Shown one piece after another: positions 48,502 to 58,439 of a DNA stretch of 64,000 nucleotides (position 1 is the stretch's first letter; each line of letters begins with the position of its first letter). The position numbers and the translations under genes are program-made. Source of the stretch: Aquibacillus salsiterrae. Lineage in GTDB: Bacteria > Bacillota > Bacilli > Bacillales > Amphibacillaceae. The notes beneath the pieces were generated by a model, which did not search any database, was not told the DNA's origin, and saw nothing but the letters and a program-made list of their open reading frames with translations. The stretch covers positions 186,001-250,000 of the forward strand of contig NZ_JAMQKC010000002.1 of the NCBI RefSeq assembly GCF_028416595.1, given 5' to 3'.

Positions 48502-49343
48502 TGAATCATCGTTTATCCTATAGTAAAGTAGTTACACATGGATTCATCATAACGTTAGGTGTTTTAATGTTGTACCCGGTCTTATGGATGGTATCTAGCT
48601 CCATTAAGCCTGAAAATCTAATTTTTTCATCCCCTGGGTTATGGCCAAAAGAGATAACCTTTAATAATTATATAAATGGTTGGAATGTTGTTCGTGACGT
48701 GTCATTTGGATTGTTTTTTAAAAATTCTTTTATTATTAGCGTTATTAGTGTTGTTGCAAATCTAATAACATGTTCCATGGCTGCATATGCATTTGCTAGA
48801 TTGAAGTTCCCATTAAAGAAACTATGGTTTGCTTGTATGTTAATGACTATTATGCTACCTGCCCATGCAACATTAATCCCGCAATACACAATTTTTCACA
48901 ATTTAGGTTGGATAAATACAATTTTGCCTCTTACCGTACCAAAACTGTTAGCAACAGATGGTTTCTTTATCTTTTTGATGGTTCAGTTTTTTAGAGGGAT
49001 ACCAAGAGAGCTAGATGAAAGTGCTATTATGGACGGGTGTGGAGTAGTAAAAATATATACTCGAATTATTATTCCGTTAGCAGTGCCAGTATTAATTACG
49101 ACAGCTATTTTTACTTTTATCTGGACATGGGATGATTTCTTTAGTCAAATATTGTATTTGAATACCGTTGATAAATTTACTGTTCCGTTAGGATTAAGGT
49201 TGTTTTTAGATTCGCAAGGGGAATCTTCTTGGGGAGCAGTATTTGCTATGTCAGTCTTGTCCATGTTACCTATCACACTTATTTTCTTTACATTCCAAAG
49301 GTATATTGTAGAAGGCATTGCTACTAGTGGGATTAAGGGTTAA
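48501..49343 (+). CDS. ABC sugar importer permease 2 (MalG/AraQ type)
   Basis: 280-residue permease with six helices; EAA loop ELDESAIMDGCGVVKIYTRI. Pairs with permease 1. No ATP-binding subunit gene lies in the locus. In bacilli CUT1 importers of this kind commonly share the general ATPase MsmX encoded elsewhere, which is the likely case here. Confidence 0.88.
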   Translation: MNHRLSYSKVVTHGFIITLGVLMLYPVLWMVSSSIKPENLIFSSPGLWPKEITFNNYINGWNVVRDVSFGLFFKNSFIISVISVVANLITCSMAAYAFARLKFPLKKLWFACMLMTIMLPAHATLIPQYTIFHNLGWINTILPLTVPKLLATDGFFIFLMVQFFRGIPRELDESAIMDGCGVVKIYTRIIIPLAVPVLITTAIFTFIWTWDDFFSQILYLNTVDKFTVPLGLRLFLDSQGESSWGAVFAMSVLSMLPITLIFFTFQRYIVEGIATSGIKG

Positions 49344-49391
49344 TATTAAATTAACAGAAAAGTAAAACTATTAAACTAAGAAGGATCTGCG

Positions 49392-51218
49392 ATGATTAAA
49401 AAACTAACAACGATAATGGTAGTCAGCTTTTTATTGGTAAATGCGCTTTTCTTAACCGCAATTACGTTTATTTCATACAAGACCTTTTTAGATATTAGTT
49501 CCAAAGATATAAGTGAAACAAGATTAGCGTTATTAAATGAAAGTACCAATAATCTTTCGAATTATATTACAAGTGTTAGTGAAGCAGGTAAATATGTGGC
49601 AGCTAATCAATCTGTTATTGAAACCTTTTCCAATCAACCAAAGAGTGTTTACGGTGCAATAACTGAACAAAGAGAATTAGCAAAATTATTAACTGGAGTA
49701 GCAAGTTTAAAGCGGGATATTGACTCGATTGAACTGTTCACAAATCGATATATTGATTATCCCAAAATAGATGGAAATGTCATTTACACGATGGATATGA
49801 TTAACAAAGAACCATGGTTCGATATATTTGCAAGTATGGATAGTGCTTGGATTCCAAATCACGTATCACCTGTGAACAATCAAGAGATGATTAGCTATAT
49901 CCATTTGATTCCTGACCAAAAAGGACAAACTGTGGCTTTTTTAAAAGTGAATGTATTAACAGAGAATTTTTTTGCTAATACTTCTGAATATAATTTAACT
50001 GGAAACGTTAGTGAATCAGTTATGGTGTTGAACACCGGTGGAAAGGTTATTGCTAAGCTTGGATCTCCTCAATCTATCCAAGCATTAAACAATGTAATTA
50101 CATCCATTGATGGCGAACCATCAGAAAGATTGATGGACAAATATATCAAGCTTTCTAATCAGTACCAAACGATCTCCTACAATAACGAGGATTATTTATT
50201 TTTGGTCTCAGAAACTAATTACAACCAGTGGCGGCTTGCACAATTGATTCCAATGGAAGAATTATTCGCAGATACAAGAAAAACTAGCTACTATATCTTG
50301 TTTTTAGGTATTGGCGCATTGTTGTTGTCAATTCCACTTGCGTATTGGGTTGGAAGGCGGATTATGCATCCGTTGCAAAGAATTATTCATGGAATGAAAA
50401 AAGTTGAACAAGGTAAATTTGACGTCAATGTAGGTTCTTTTTATATCGAAGAATATGACATCCTTGCCAAAAATTTTAATCAAATGACCTATCAATTAGA
50501 GGAATTATTTAAAAAATGGGAGCTAGAAAGTAAGTATCGTAAAGAAGCAGAACTTAAAGCATTACAAAGTGAGATTATGCCACATTTTTTATATAATACA
50601 CTAGATATGATCCATTGGAAGGCGATGGATCACAACGCTAAGGAAATAAGTTTTATGGCTAACCAATTAAGTAAAATGTTTCGTATTGGATTAAGTGGTG
50701 GGAAAAAATTTATTCCCTTAAGAGATGAGCTAGAACACGCAAATAGTTACAATCAAATTCAGCGTGCTCGAATCTCAAAGTCTATCAACTACGATTTAAA
50801 GGTGCCTGCATCAATTAAGGATTTCTATGTCCCGAAAATTATATTGCAACCATTTATTGAGAACAGCATGATTCATGGCTATCCAAATCCTGAGAAAGAA
50901 ACTGTTATCATAAAAGTGTTAGCAAAGTGTATGGTGGAAAATGGGAACGAAGTGTTGCTAATAACAATTATTGATCATGGAATAGGACTTCCAAACAACT
51001 GGGATATTAAAAACTTATCAGGTGTTGGAATAACAAATGTTAGAGAACGCATCTGGCTATACTGTGGGAAAGCTTATGGAATCAGGATGGAAAATCGACA
51101 AGAAGGAGGAACTGCTGTTCAAATAAAACTTCCTGCAATTAAAAATAGAGAAGAATTAGAGGCTTGGTTAGTAAATCAACGAGATTGGGTAGATGGAATT
51201 GGAAAGGACCGATTTTAA
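49392..51218 (+). CDS. YesM-type sensor histidine kinase
   Basis: 608-residue membrane kinase. First helix 7-29, an extracellular sensor region of about 260 residues, second helix about 300-320, HAMP (about 322-375), then the His_kinase domain with SEIMPHFLYNTLDMIHWKA (phospho-His) and HATPase motifs LQPFIENSMIHGYP and DHGIGLPNNW. It lies right after the importer and overlaps its regulator by one base. It likely senses the oligosaccharide or its loaded binding protein and activates the locus. Confidence 0.88.
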   Translation: MIKKLTTIMVVSFLLVNALFLTAITFISYKTFLDISSKDISETRLALLNESTNNLSNYITSVSEAGKYVAANQSVIETFSNQPKSVYGAITEQRELAKLLTGVASLKRDIDSIELFTNRYIDYPKIDGNVIYTMDMINKEPWFDIFASMDSAWIPNHVSPVNNQEMISYIHLIPDQKGQTVAFLKVNVLTENFFANTSEYNLTGNVSESVMVLNTGGKVIAKLGSPQSIQALNNVITSIDGEPSERLMDKYIKLSNQYQTISYNNEDYLFLVSETNYNQWRLAQLIPMEELFADTRKTSYYILFLGIGALLLSIPLAYWVGRRIMHPLQRIIHGMKKVEQGKFDVNVGSFYIEEYDILAKNFNQMTYQLEELFKKWELESKYRKEAELKALQSEIMPHFLYNTLDMIHWKAMDHNAKEISFMANQLSKMFRIGLSGGKKFIPLRDELEHANSYNQIQRARISKSINYDLKVPASIKDFYVPKIILQPFIENSMIHGYPNPEKETVIIKVLAKCMVENGNEVLLITIIDHGIGLPNNWDIKNLSGVGITNVRERIWLYCGKAYGIRMENRQEGGTAVQIKLPAIKNREELEAWLVNQRDWVDGIGKDRF

Positions 51219-52837
51219 TGAGATCTGTAATGATTATTGATGATGACCAAAGTGCAATAAATGGTTTAATTAGTTACGTATCATGGGAGAAACTAAACTT
51301 ACATGTGATAGGTACTGCCAATAATGGTGAAGATGCTTTAGATTTAATCATACAAAATCCACCTGATATCTTAATCACTGACATTTATATGCCGAAAATG
51401 ACAGGACTAAATCTCATTAAACAGCTGTTTAAAACATTTCCTGAAATTAATATTATTATCCATAGTGGATATAATCATTTTGATAATGCTAGGCAAGCTA
51501 TCCAATATGGGGTAAAGTACTTTTTTTTAAAACCAGCCACAATTGATGAAATAGAAATGGTGCTTGAAGATGTGTTGCAGGAAATGGATGCACATGAAAA
51601 ACAAAAAAAAATTATGGATCAACACAATAAGCGGCTGAATGAATACTTATTATATACAAAACAAGCGCTCATTCGGGAAATGATTAATGACCGCTATTCT
51701 TCTGCAAAAATTGCTAAGGAAAAGTTAGAGTTATTGGATTTAATGAATATGGAACAAATTGTAGTAGCTAGTTTATCAATGATCCGGCCACCTTATTTAT
51801 CTAAATCAAAAGAAGAAGAGTGGCAATTGATTAAATTCAGTTCGACAAACATTATTCAAGAAACAATTAAAGAATTTTCTTTACCACGATCACTCGAAAG
51901 TTATATCGTTGATTATTCGGATTCAACTTTTGTTCTTGTATTTTTCTGTAAGGGTGTGTCAGTAGAGAACCTGGATTACCTTATTAAAAATCTGACTCAA
52001 AAAATAGTTAACAATATTTTATTGTATTTAAAAGTCTCTTCCAATGTCGGTATTGGAAGAGAAACATTATCTATTCACGAATTACATCAATCTTTTTTAG
52101 AAAGTCAACGTGTATTAGAAGCGGTAGAATTTCAAGAGTTAAATAAAGTTTTTTGTTTTGATGAAGTAAATGACAAGGAAAAAATAGGTGCGTTTCAATA
52201 TCCATTAGAAATATTAAAACAACTGCACAATGCAATAGCTGAAAAAAATGTTGAGGAAGTTATTGAAATATGGAAAAAATTCGATGAAGAAATAACTGAA
52301 AATGAATTACCTCTTTTCGTCGTTCAAAATATATGTATTAGCACTGTTAATGCATTAATGATTGATCGGTATAACTACAATCAGTTAGTGGTTGATTCAA
52401 AAACTGTATATGAATTGGTAACTACTATTTATTCCCAACCATCTACGAAAGAATTGAGTGATTGGATGAAAAAACAATCTTGTGAGTGGATGGCTCAGAT
52501 GAAAGAAGAATTGACAGGGAAAAAAAGTCACAAATTAATTCATGAAGTAAAGCAATACGTCCAAGACTATTATGATGAAGAAATTACCTTGGCTGAAATA
52601 GCAGAATCCTTATATATAAACAAAAATTATTTATCTCAATTGTTTAAGAAAGTCACTGGAGAAACATTTGTAAACTATTTAAATAAGTTTCGCATTGAAA
52701 AAGCAAAAGAGAAGCTAAAAGAACAAAAATATATGATCTATGAAGTTAGTGAAATGGTCGGCTATCAGAATCCTACTTATTTTAGCAAGGTGTTTCGATC
52801 GATAACTGGTACTAGCCCTTCTGACTTTTATATGTAG
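51218..52837 (+). CDS. YesN-type response regulator (AraC output)
   Basis: 539-residue regulator. Receiver domain 1-120 with DDDQ, phospho-acceptor in LITDIYMPKMTGL and K in FFLKPATIDE; a long middle region (about 130-430); AraC double helix-turn-helix at the C-terminus (EITLAEIAESLYINKNYLSQ, then YEVSEMVGYQNPTYFSKVFR). The ATG is chosen at the TAATG overlap with the kinase gene; an upstream in-frame GTG lies deep in the kinase. It probably activates the importer and hydrolase genes. Confidence 0.88.
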   Translation: MRSVMIIDDDQSAINGLISYVSWEKLNLHVIGTANNGEDALDLIIQNPPDILITDIYMPKMTGLNLIKQLFKTFPEINIIIHSGYNHFDNARQAIQYGVKYFFLKPATIDEIEMVLEDVLQEMDAHEKQKKIMDQHNKRLNEYLLYTKQALIREMINDRYSSAKIAKEKLELLDLMNMEQIVVASLSMIRPPYLSKSKEEEWQLIKFSSTNIIQETIKEFSLPRSLESYIVDYSDSTFVLVFFCKGVSVENLDYLIKNLTQKIVNNILLYLKVSSNVGIGRETLSIHELHQSFLESQRVLEAVEFQELNKVFCFDEVNDKEKIGAFQYPLEILKQLHNAIAEKNVEEVIEIWKKFDEEITENELPLFVVQNICISTVNALMIDRYNYNQLVVDSKTVYELVTTIYSQPSTKELSDWMKKQSCEWMAQMKEELTGKKSHKLIHEVKQYVQDYYDEEITLAEIAESLYINKNYLSQLFKKVTGETFVNYLNKFRIEKAKEKLKEQKYMIYEVSEMVGYQNPTYFSKVFRSITGTSPSDFYM

Positions 52838-52863
52838 TTACTAAATTTTGCGAGGTGAACAGA

Positions 52864-54915
52864 ATGATTGATAGAAAAGGGGTAGTTAGTCGTCATTATC
52901 CACGGATGACAGCGGTCAACCCATTATCTCCACTTACGGTTGGCAATGGTGAATTTGCCTTTACTGCTGACATTACAGGCTTGCAAACATTTCCAGAAGC
53001 ATATCAAGTTCCACTAGGCACACAGGCACATTGGGGTTGGCATTTTACAGGAAGGTATGACCAATACAGCTTGGATGACATTGCTTTTCAACAACTCGAC
53101 ACATATGGGCGAGAAGTGGGGTATCCGCTTTATCCTGAAAAACAGGAGGAAGCGTATCATTGGTTAAGGCAGAATCCACACCGCGTACAACTTGGTCAAC
53201 TGTCGTTTCAATTGTTGTCTAGTAGTGGAGAAGAAGTACAAATAGAAGAGATTAAGAACATAAATCAAGTATTAAACTTATGGGAAGGTGTGCTTTATAG
53301 TGAATTTGCTGTAGAAGATATACCTGTTTCAGTCACTACTGTTTGTCATCCAGCTACAGACCAAGTTAGTGTCAAAGTAAATTCTCCTTTAATTCCCCAG
53401 GGTCGACTAAAGGTTGTTTTGCGCTTTCCATCCCCGGATATGACTGACAGAAGGTGGGAAGAATCTATTTTCCTTAACTGGGCCAATCGAGAAGGTCTTA
53501 AATCGTTGTTAGGTGTAAACAAGGAAAATTCAGCCTTGATTAAACGCCAAATCGATGAAGATAGTTATCAAGTAAAATGGGAATGGAATCAAGGGAATAT
53601 ACAGCAAACAAATACGCATGAATTTACCCTTTTTCCAGAACAACAGGAAAATCTAACTTTTTCGGTAGGCTTTGGAACACAATCTTCCAAATTACATTCA
53701 TTTGATGAAAGTTATTCAACTAGTAAGGAACATTGGTCAAGCTTCTGGCAAAGCGGTGGAGCGATTGATTTTTCCGGGAGTAGTGATTCGCGCGCGAATG
53801 AACTAGAAAGACGCGTTGTCTTGTCCCAATTTGTAACCGCCATCCATAGTGGCGGCAGTACCCCGCCGCAGGAAACCGGATTAATTTACAATAGCTGGTT
53901 TGGTAAATTTCATTTAGAAATGCATTGGTGGCATGGCGCACATTTCCCAATTTGGGGACGAGAAGCAATTTTAGCAAAGAGTTTGACGTGGTATAACGCG
54001 ATTTTACCTCGAGCAAAAGAGGTAGCAGATTCACAAGGATATTCTGGTGCAAGGTGGCCGAAAATGGTCGGAGTAGAAGGGGCGCAAACTCCTTCACCAA
54101 TTGCACCTGCTCTCATCTGGCAACAACCCCACCCGATTGCATTAGCTGAACTTTGTTATCAAGCATCAAAGGCTGATGATGATTTAGATAAGTGGAAGGA
54201 AATGGTGTTTGAAACAGCAGATTTTATGGCTGATTACGCGGTTTGGGATGAAAGTAGAGCAGCATACGTTTTAGGCCCTCCATTAATCCCAGCACAAGAG
54301 TGCCATCGACCAGAAGACAGTATCAATCCACCATATGAATTAGAGTATTGGAAATACGGATTGGAGACAGCAATGTTGTGGAAAGAACGGTTAAATGAAA
54401 CCGTTCCGACTATATGGAAAGATGTTGCGGAGAAATTAGCTAAGCCTCCCCATCAAAATGGCGTATATTTAGCCCACGAAAACTGCCCAGATACATTCGA
54501 AACCTATAACCATGACCACCCTTCCATGGTCGGAGCGCTTGGAATTCTGCCTGGAAAGATGATTGACTTTCAAATAATGAAACAAACGCTTGACCGTGTT
54601 TGGCAAGATTGGCAGTGGGACACGGGATGGGGCTGGGATTTCCCAATGTGCGCCATGACTGCTGCTAGATTGGGTGAAGGTTCAATGGCGGTTGATTTTT
54701 TACTAATGGATAAAACCAAAAATACGTATCTACCTAATGGGCATAATTACCAGCATGCTAGTTTAACAGCTTACCTGCCTGGGAATGGTGGCTTATTAAC
54801 TGCTGTCGCAATGATGGCGTGTGGTTGGAACGGATTAGCCGATGAGCACGCACCAGGTTTTCCAAAGGACGGAACATGGATCGTAAAATATGAAGGACTT
54901 CATCCGATTTTATAA
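52864..54915 (+). CDS. Six-hairpin (alpha/alpha) glycosidase-like protein
   Basis: 683-residue cytoplasmic protein (no signal peptide). The N-terminal beta-sandwich-like part (1-290) starts PRMTAVNPLSPLTVGNGEFA. The C-terminal helical-barrel part (about 300-683) carries HWWHGAHFPIWGREAILAKS, GARWPKMVGVEGAQTPSPIA, NCPDTFETYNHDHPSMVGAL and WQWDTGWGWDFPMCAMTAAR. The plan is like GH65/GH95/GH78-type hydrolases. I cannot fix the family or catalytic acid. Intracellular location suits breakdown of imported oligosaccharides. ATG at 52864 has GAGGTG six bases upstream. Confidence 0.7.
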   Translation: MIDRKGVVSRHYPRMTAVNPLSPLTVGNGEFAFTADITGLQTFPEAYQVPLGTQAHWGWHFTGRYDQYSLDDIAFQQLDTYGREVGYPLYPEKQEEAYHWLRQNPHRVQLGQLSFQLLSSSGEEVQIEEIKNINQVLNLWEGVLYSEFAVEDIPVSVTTVCHPATDQVSVKVNSPLIPQGRLKVVLRFPSPDMTDRRWEESIFLNWANREGLKSLLGVNKENSALIKRQIDEDSYQVKWEWNQGNIQQTNTHEFTLFPEQQENLTFSVGFGTQSSKLHSFDESYSTSKEHWSSFWQSGGAIDFSGSSDSRANELERRVVLSQFVTAIHSGGSTPPQETGLIYNSWFGKFHLEMHWWHGAHFPIWGREAILAKSLTWYNAILPRAKEVADSQGYSGARWPKMVGVEGAQTPSPIAPALIWQQPHPIALAELCYQASKADDDLDKWKEMVFETADFMADYAVWDESRAAYVLGPPLIPAQECHRPEDSINPPYELEYWKYGLETAMLWKERLNETVPTIWKDVAEKLAKPPHQNGVYLAHENCPDTFETYNHDHPSMVGALGILPGKMIDFQIMKQTLDRVWQDWQWDTGWGWDFPMCAMTAARLGEGSMAVDFLLMDKTKNTYLPNGHNYQHASLTAYLPGNGGLLTAVAMMACGWNGLADEHAPGFPKDGTWIVKYEGLHPIL

Positions 54916-55161
54916 AAAGACTGTTTTATCCACCATGTCCTTAAGTTATACAAAGGATATTGCAACTGTCTATTGGGAATAAGATTCCACTACTGACTTT
55001 AAATCGGGAAACAGGAGTTAAGCTAGGATGTTAACTCCCGATTGGCTCAACCATTGGATAAAACAGATGCTAAGCTGATTCCCCTCCTTAACGTGAAATA
55101 AAAGCTAATCAAATTATTAAATCAGTTATGTCTCATTATCAATTAGAAAAGAGGGAAGCAG

Positions 55162-56049
55162 ATGATTAAAAATAAGGATATTCAAATTCGTGATCCATTT
55201 GTTTTTACGGACGTAAACAGTGGGAAGTATTACTTGTTTGGTAGTACAGACAAGAATATTTGGGGCAAGGGTGTTGGCTTTGACTACTATGTAGGGAAAG
55301 ACTTAGAACATTGGGAGGGCCCATTTCAGGCGTTTCGACCAAATGAGCGTTTCTTTTCTGAAGACAATTTCTGGGCTCCGGAAGTTCATGAGTATCAAGG
55401 TAAGTACTATATGTTTGCAACGTTCATGTCAAAGCAGTCAAGAATTAGAGGAACAGCTATTTTAGTCGCAGACAAGCTAACTGGCCCTTATCAACCACAT
55501 AGTAACGGCCCTGTCACACCAAATGATTGGCAATGTTTAGATGGAACACTTTATGTAGATCAGGACGGAATCCCGTGGATGATTTTTTGTCATGAGTGGG
55601 TACAAGTAGGAGATGGAGAAATTTGTGCGATTCAACTAGCTAACGACTTAAAAGAGTCAGTTGGAGAGCCACAGAAGTTATTTAATGCATCAAACGCTCC
55701 ATGGCCAACTTCTTTTCAACATGAACGTTTTCCTAATCAAAAAAACTATGTGACCGACGGACCATATATCTATCAGACTAACGACAATGATTTATTATTG
55801 CTGTGGGCTAGTTTCGTAGATAATGTCTATGCGCAGGGAATTGCACGATCTTTAACCGGTAAAATTACAGGACCTTGGGAGCATGAAAAGATACCGATTT
55901 ATCAGCAAGATGGTGGCCATGGGATGATTTTTAAAACATTTGAAGGAAAGTCGATTCTCACCCTTCATGCCCCTAACAAAACACCAAATGAACGGCCGAT
56001 TTTCATTGATATCGTTGAACAAGATGGGAAGTTAATCGTTCAAAAATAG
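55162..56049 (+). CDS. Family 43-type glycoside hydrolase
   Basis: 295-residue five-bladed beta-propeller enzyme of the GH43/GH62/GH32 clan type. Candidate catalytic residues: base D in QIRDPFVFTD, acid E in FWAPEVHEY, and the pKa-modulating D in WQCLDGTLYVDQDG. No signal peptide, so intracellular; likely an alpha-L-arabinofuranosidase or beta-xylosidase working on imported pentose oligomers. It lies 246 bases after the other hydrolase with its own GAGGGAAGCAG ribosome site. The spacer (54916-55161) shows no gene. Confidence 0.82.
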   Translation: MIKNKDIQIRDPFVFTDVNSGKYYLFGSTDKNIWGKGVGFDYYVGKDLEHWEGPFQAFRPNERFFSEDNFWAPEVHEYQGKYYMFATFMSKQSRIRGTAILVADKLTGPYQPHSNGPVTPNDWQCLDGTLYVDQDGIPWMIFCHEWVQVGDGEICAIQLANDLKESVGEPQKLFNASNAPWPTSFQHERFPNQKNYVTDGPYIYQTNDNDLLLLWASFVDNVYAQGIARSLTGKITGPWEHEKIPIYQQDGGHGMIFKTFEGKSILTLHAPNKTPNERPIFIDIVEQDGKLIVQK

Positions 56050-56309
56050 ACATGGATAATGTCATGTAACACGGTAAAAGTCGGTTACTCACTAATAAAG
56101 CTAAAGCAAGCCTAACTGCCCTTTTGATTTCATTGATTAGTTCAATCAGGAAACATTGGGGTTTTTTTTAAAGTGCAAAAGGGTATGATAGTTAGTTTGA
56201 TTGCAAACCATCCAAGACTTGACGCCCTTGTAATAAGCATAAAACGAAAAATAGTGAATATATAGGATTTGTGAAGCCCATCTATAACCTGTTAAGGAAA
56301 GTGATAAAA

Positions 56310-57164
56310 ATGCTAAAGCCGGTAAAAATAATTTCTCAATTAAATCGATTGGTTTTTTCTTTGGATGTCGTTGGTGAGCATAGTCATGACCCTGGTTGGT
56401 CTCGACCTGCCAGAAAGCACAAGTTTTATACCTTATGGCTAATTACAAAGGGTAAAGTTGAAATTGTTATAGATGGACAAAAGCATATTGGTGAACCAGG
56501 GATGATATTTGTGTTTGTACCTGGGATGGTTACAGAGCGTAGAGTGCTTAACACCGAACCATTCGAACATTATTTTATCCGCTTTTCGTTTATGGAGGCT
56601 TTTCAAGAGCAAGGGTATTGGCAGACTAACAAGAGTGAAGAAACCGTTTTTCCGTTACAAGGTGGTTATAAAATCCAAAACGTTCCGAACGTCCTGCAAA
56701 AGTTTGAACAATTGATCCAATTTTGGAAACAAAAGGGTCCTATGATGCTGATGCGGAAAAATATCCTTTTCCAAGAGCTATGGCTAACCATTGCCCAGGA
56801 TTTCCGGGCGCAAAAAGTTGCGGGGGATACAACTGTCTTGATTGATTCGACGATTGATTATATGGTAAATCATTATAATGAAAGCATGGAGTTAAATGAA
56901 TTGGCTTTACTTGCAGGGTTAAGTAAAAGCCATTACGTTAGACTATTTAAAAAATATACGGGTTATAGTCCTATCGAATATCTAACACAGCTTCGAATTG
57001 GTAAGGCAAAGGAACTTATGATGGTCTCGGACTACAGAATGAAACAAATTGCCCATGCAGTTGGTTACAACGATGAATTTTATTTTAGTCGAATTTTTAA
57101 AAAGCATGTAGGTGTTTCACCATCTGAATACCATGAAAGGAATGGTGCGATCACAAAGGAATAG
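56310..57164 (+). CDS. AraC-family regulator with cupin sensor
   Basis: 284-residue regulator. The N-terminal cupin-like arm (about 20-110; TLWLITKGKVEIVIDGQKHI, GEPGMIFVFVPGMV) binds a sugar in relatives. The C-terminal AraC helix-turn-helix pair is MELNELALLAGLSKSHYVRL, then MKQIAHAVGYNDEFYFSRIF. ATG at 56310 follows AAGGAAAGTG; a GTG at 56271 would add 13 residues without a ribosome site. It closes the oligosaccharide locus and may control the GH43 gene. The 56050-56270 spacer holds no gene. Confidence 0.85.
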   Translation: MLKPVKIISQLNRLVFSLDVVGEHSHDPGWSRPARKHKFYTLWLITKGKVEIVIDGQKHIGEPGMIFVFVPGMVTERRVLNTEPFEHYFIRFSFMEAFQEQGYWQTNKSEETVFPLQGGYKIQNVPNVLQKFEQLIQFWKQKGPMMLMRKNILFQELWLTIAQDFRAQKVAGDTTVLIDSTIDYMVNHYNESMELNELALLAGLSKSHYVRLFKKYTGYSPIEYLTQLRIGKAKELMMVSDYRMKQIAHAVGYNDEFYFSRIFKKHVGVSPSEYHERNGAITKE

Positions 57165-57393
57165 TATTAATATAATTTAGGTCTAGTCAATGTTTCCGAT
57201 TATAATAATGTACATTGTCTCAGAACGAGATTGGGCAAGAAGCACTGACCCCAACGTTTAACGCTTTCTAAATGGCGAATACACGTAAAAAAAACTTACG
57301 CTCAATATTCCATTCCCCCCCTTAAACCGCGTACATTCTCGTTTCGGTACTCCAAGAATAATTTTTATAAACAGATAAGAATGTTTTAAAGAG

Positions 57394-57491
57394 ATGTCTA
57401 GCTCAAGCGTCTATCCCGCCTGAGGTCTTAGGACAAGCCTCTCTCTGTGGTAAGGAACACCACTGCTAGGCTTGTCTTACGCTTTTCAGGG
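57394..57491 (+). repeat. Dispersed palindromic intergenic repeat
   Basis: GTCTAGCTCAAGCGTCTATC head, then GACAAGCCT...AGGCTTGTC (9-bp perfect arms) around a GTGG...CCAC inner stem, and CGCTTTT end. Hairpin form like 16086-16222. Confidence 0.75.
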
Positions 57492-57547
57492 GTGGGGAAG
57501 TGCATTCCTGGGTTTTGTAGGGGATATTAGATTCAATATACCTTTTT

Positions 57548-58211
57548 GACTACCGATCGAGCCCTGTTAAGTGTCAAACGGTAGTCAAAGAACGCTAATG
57601 ACGCCCGATCGCCCCCTGTTAAGTGTCAAACGGTAGTCAAAGAACGCTAATGACGCCCGATCGAGCCCTGTTAAGTGTCAAACGGTAGTCAAAGAACGCT
57701 AATGACGCCCGATCGAGCCCTGTTAAGTGTCAAACGGAAGTCAAAGAACGCTAATGACTACCGATCGAGCCCTGTTAAGTGTCAAACGGAAGTCAAAGAA
57801 CGCTAATGACGCCCGATTGAGCCCTGTTAAGTGTCAAACGGTAGTCAAAGAACGCTAATGACGCCCGATCGAGCCCTGTTAAGTGTCAAACGGAAGTCAA
57901 AGAACGCTAATGACGCCCGATTGCCCCCTGTTAAGTGTCAAACGGAAGTCAAAGAACGCTAATGACGCCCGATCGAGCCCTGTTAAGTGTCAAACGGAAG
58001 TCAAAGAACGCTAATGACGCCCGATCGAGCCCTGTTAAGTGTCAAACGGTAGTCAAAGAACGCTAATGACGCCCGATTGAGCCCTGTTAAGTGTCAAACG
58101 GAAGTCAAAGAACGCTAATGACGCCCGATCGCCCCCTGTTAAGTGTCAAACGGAAGTCAAAGAACGCTAATGACGCCCGATCGAGCCCTGTTAAGTGTCA
58201 AACGGTAGTCA
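57548..58211 (+). repeat. 52-bp tandem repeat array, 12.8 copies
   Basis: Twelve full units and a 40-base partial unit, each exactly 52 bp. The unit starts GAC(TAC/GCC)CGAT(C/T)G(AG/CC)CCCTG, continues TTAAGTGTCAAACGG(T/A)AGTC, and ends AAAGAACGCTAAT. Variation is confined to four sites: TAC/GCC, C/T, AG/CC and T/A. In the first unit GACTACCG and CGGTAGTC form inverted ends. The array runs without a break into the tail module (58203-58271). No ORF of interest crosses it. Confidence 0.95.
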
Positions 58212-58271
58212 ATTGTGCTCCACTTCGTAGCCTGCCTTAGTCTACCAAGGCACGACTTGCGCTTTTCTTAA
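58203..58271 (+). repeat. Tail module of the 52-bp array
   Basis: GGTAGTCAATTGTGCTCCAC, TTCGTAGCCTGCCTTAGTCT, then ACCAAGGCACGACTTGCGCTTTTCTTA. The first 41 bases match 2044-2084, where a different two-copy array ends. Confidence 0.85.
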
Positions 58272-58439
58272 GAGCAATATAATCCATGGAAAATGGTAAG
58301 TCTATACATGGTTATTTATGGAACTAAAAGATAAAATTAGATTTATCCAAAAAAACAGAAAAATAAAGCAAGGAAAGGTTAAGCAAGATTGTCCAGATGT
58401 TAAAGAGGTTTAAAACCAAATTTACTGGAGGTTAGATAG

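Noticed and set aside
57254-57272. cre site after the AraC gene
   Set aside because: AACGCTTTCT matches one half, but the other half breaks the consensus at a fixed position and no promoter follows.
57548-58211. CRISPR array
   Set aside because: The 52-bp units are contiguous with no spacers of unique sequence, and there are no cas genes near.
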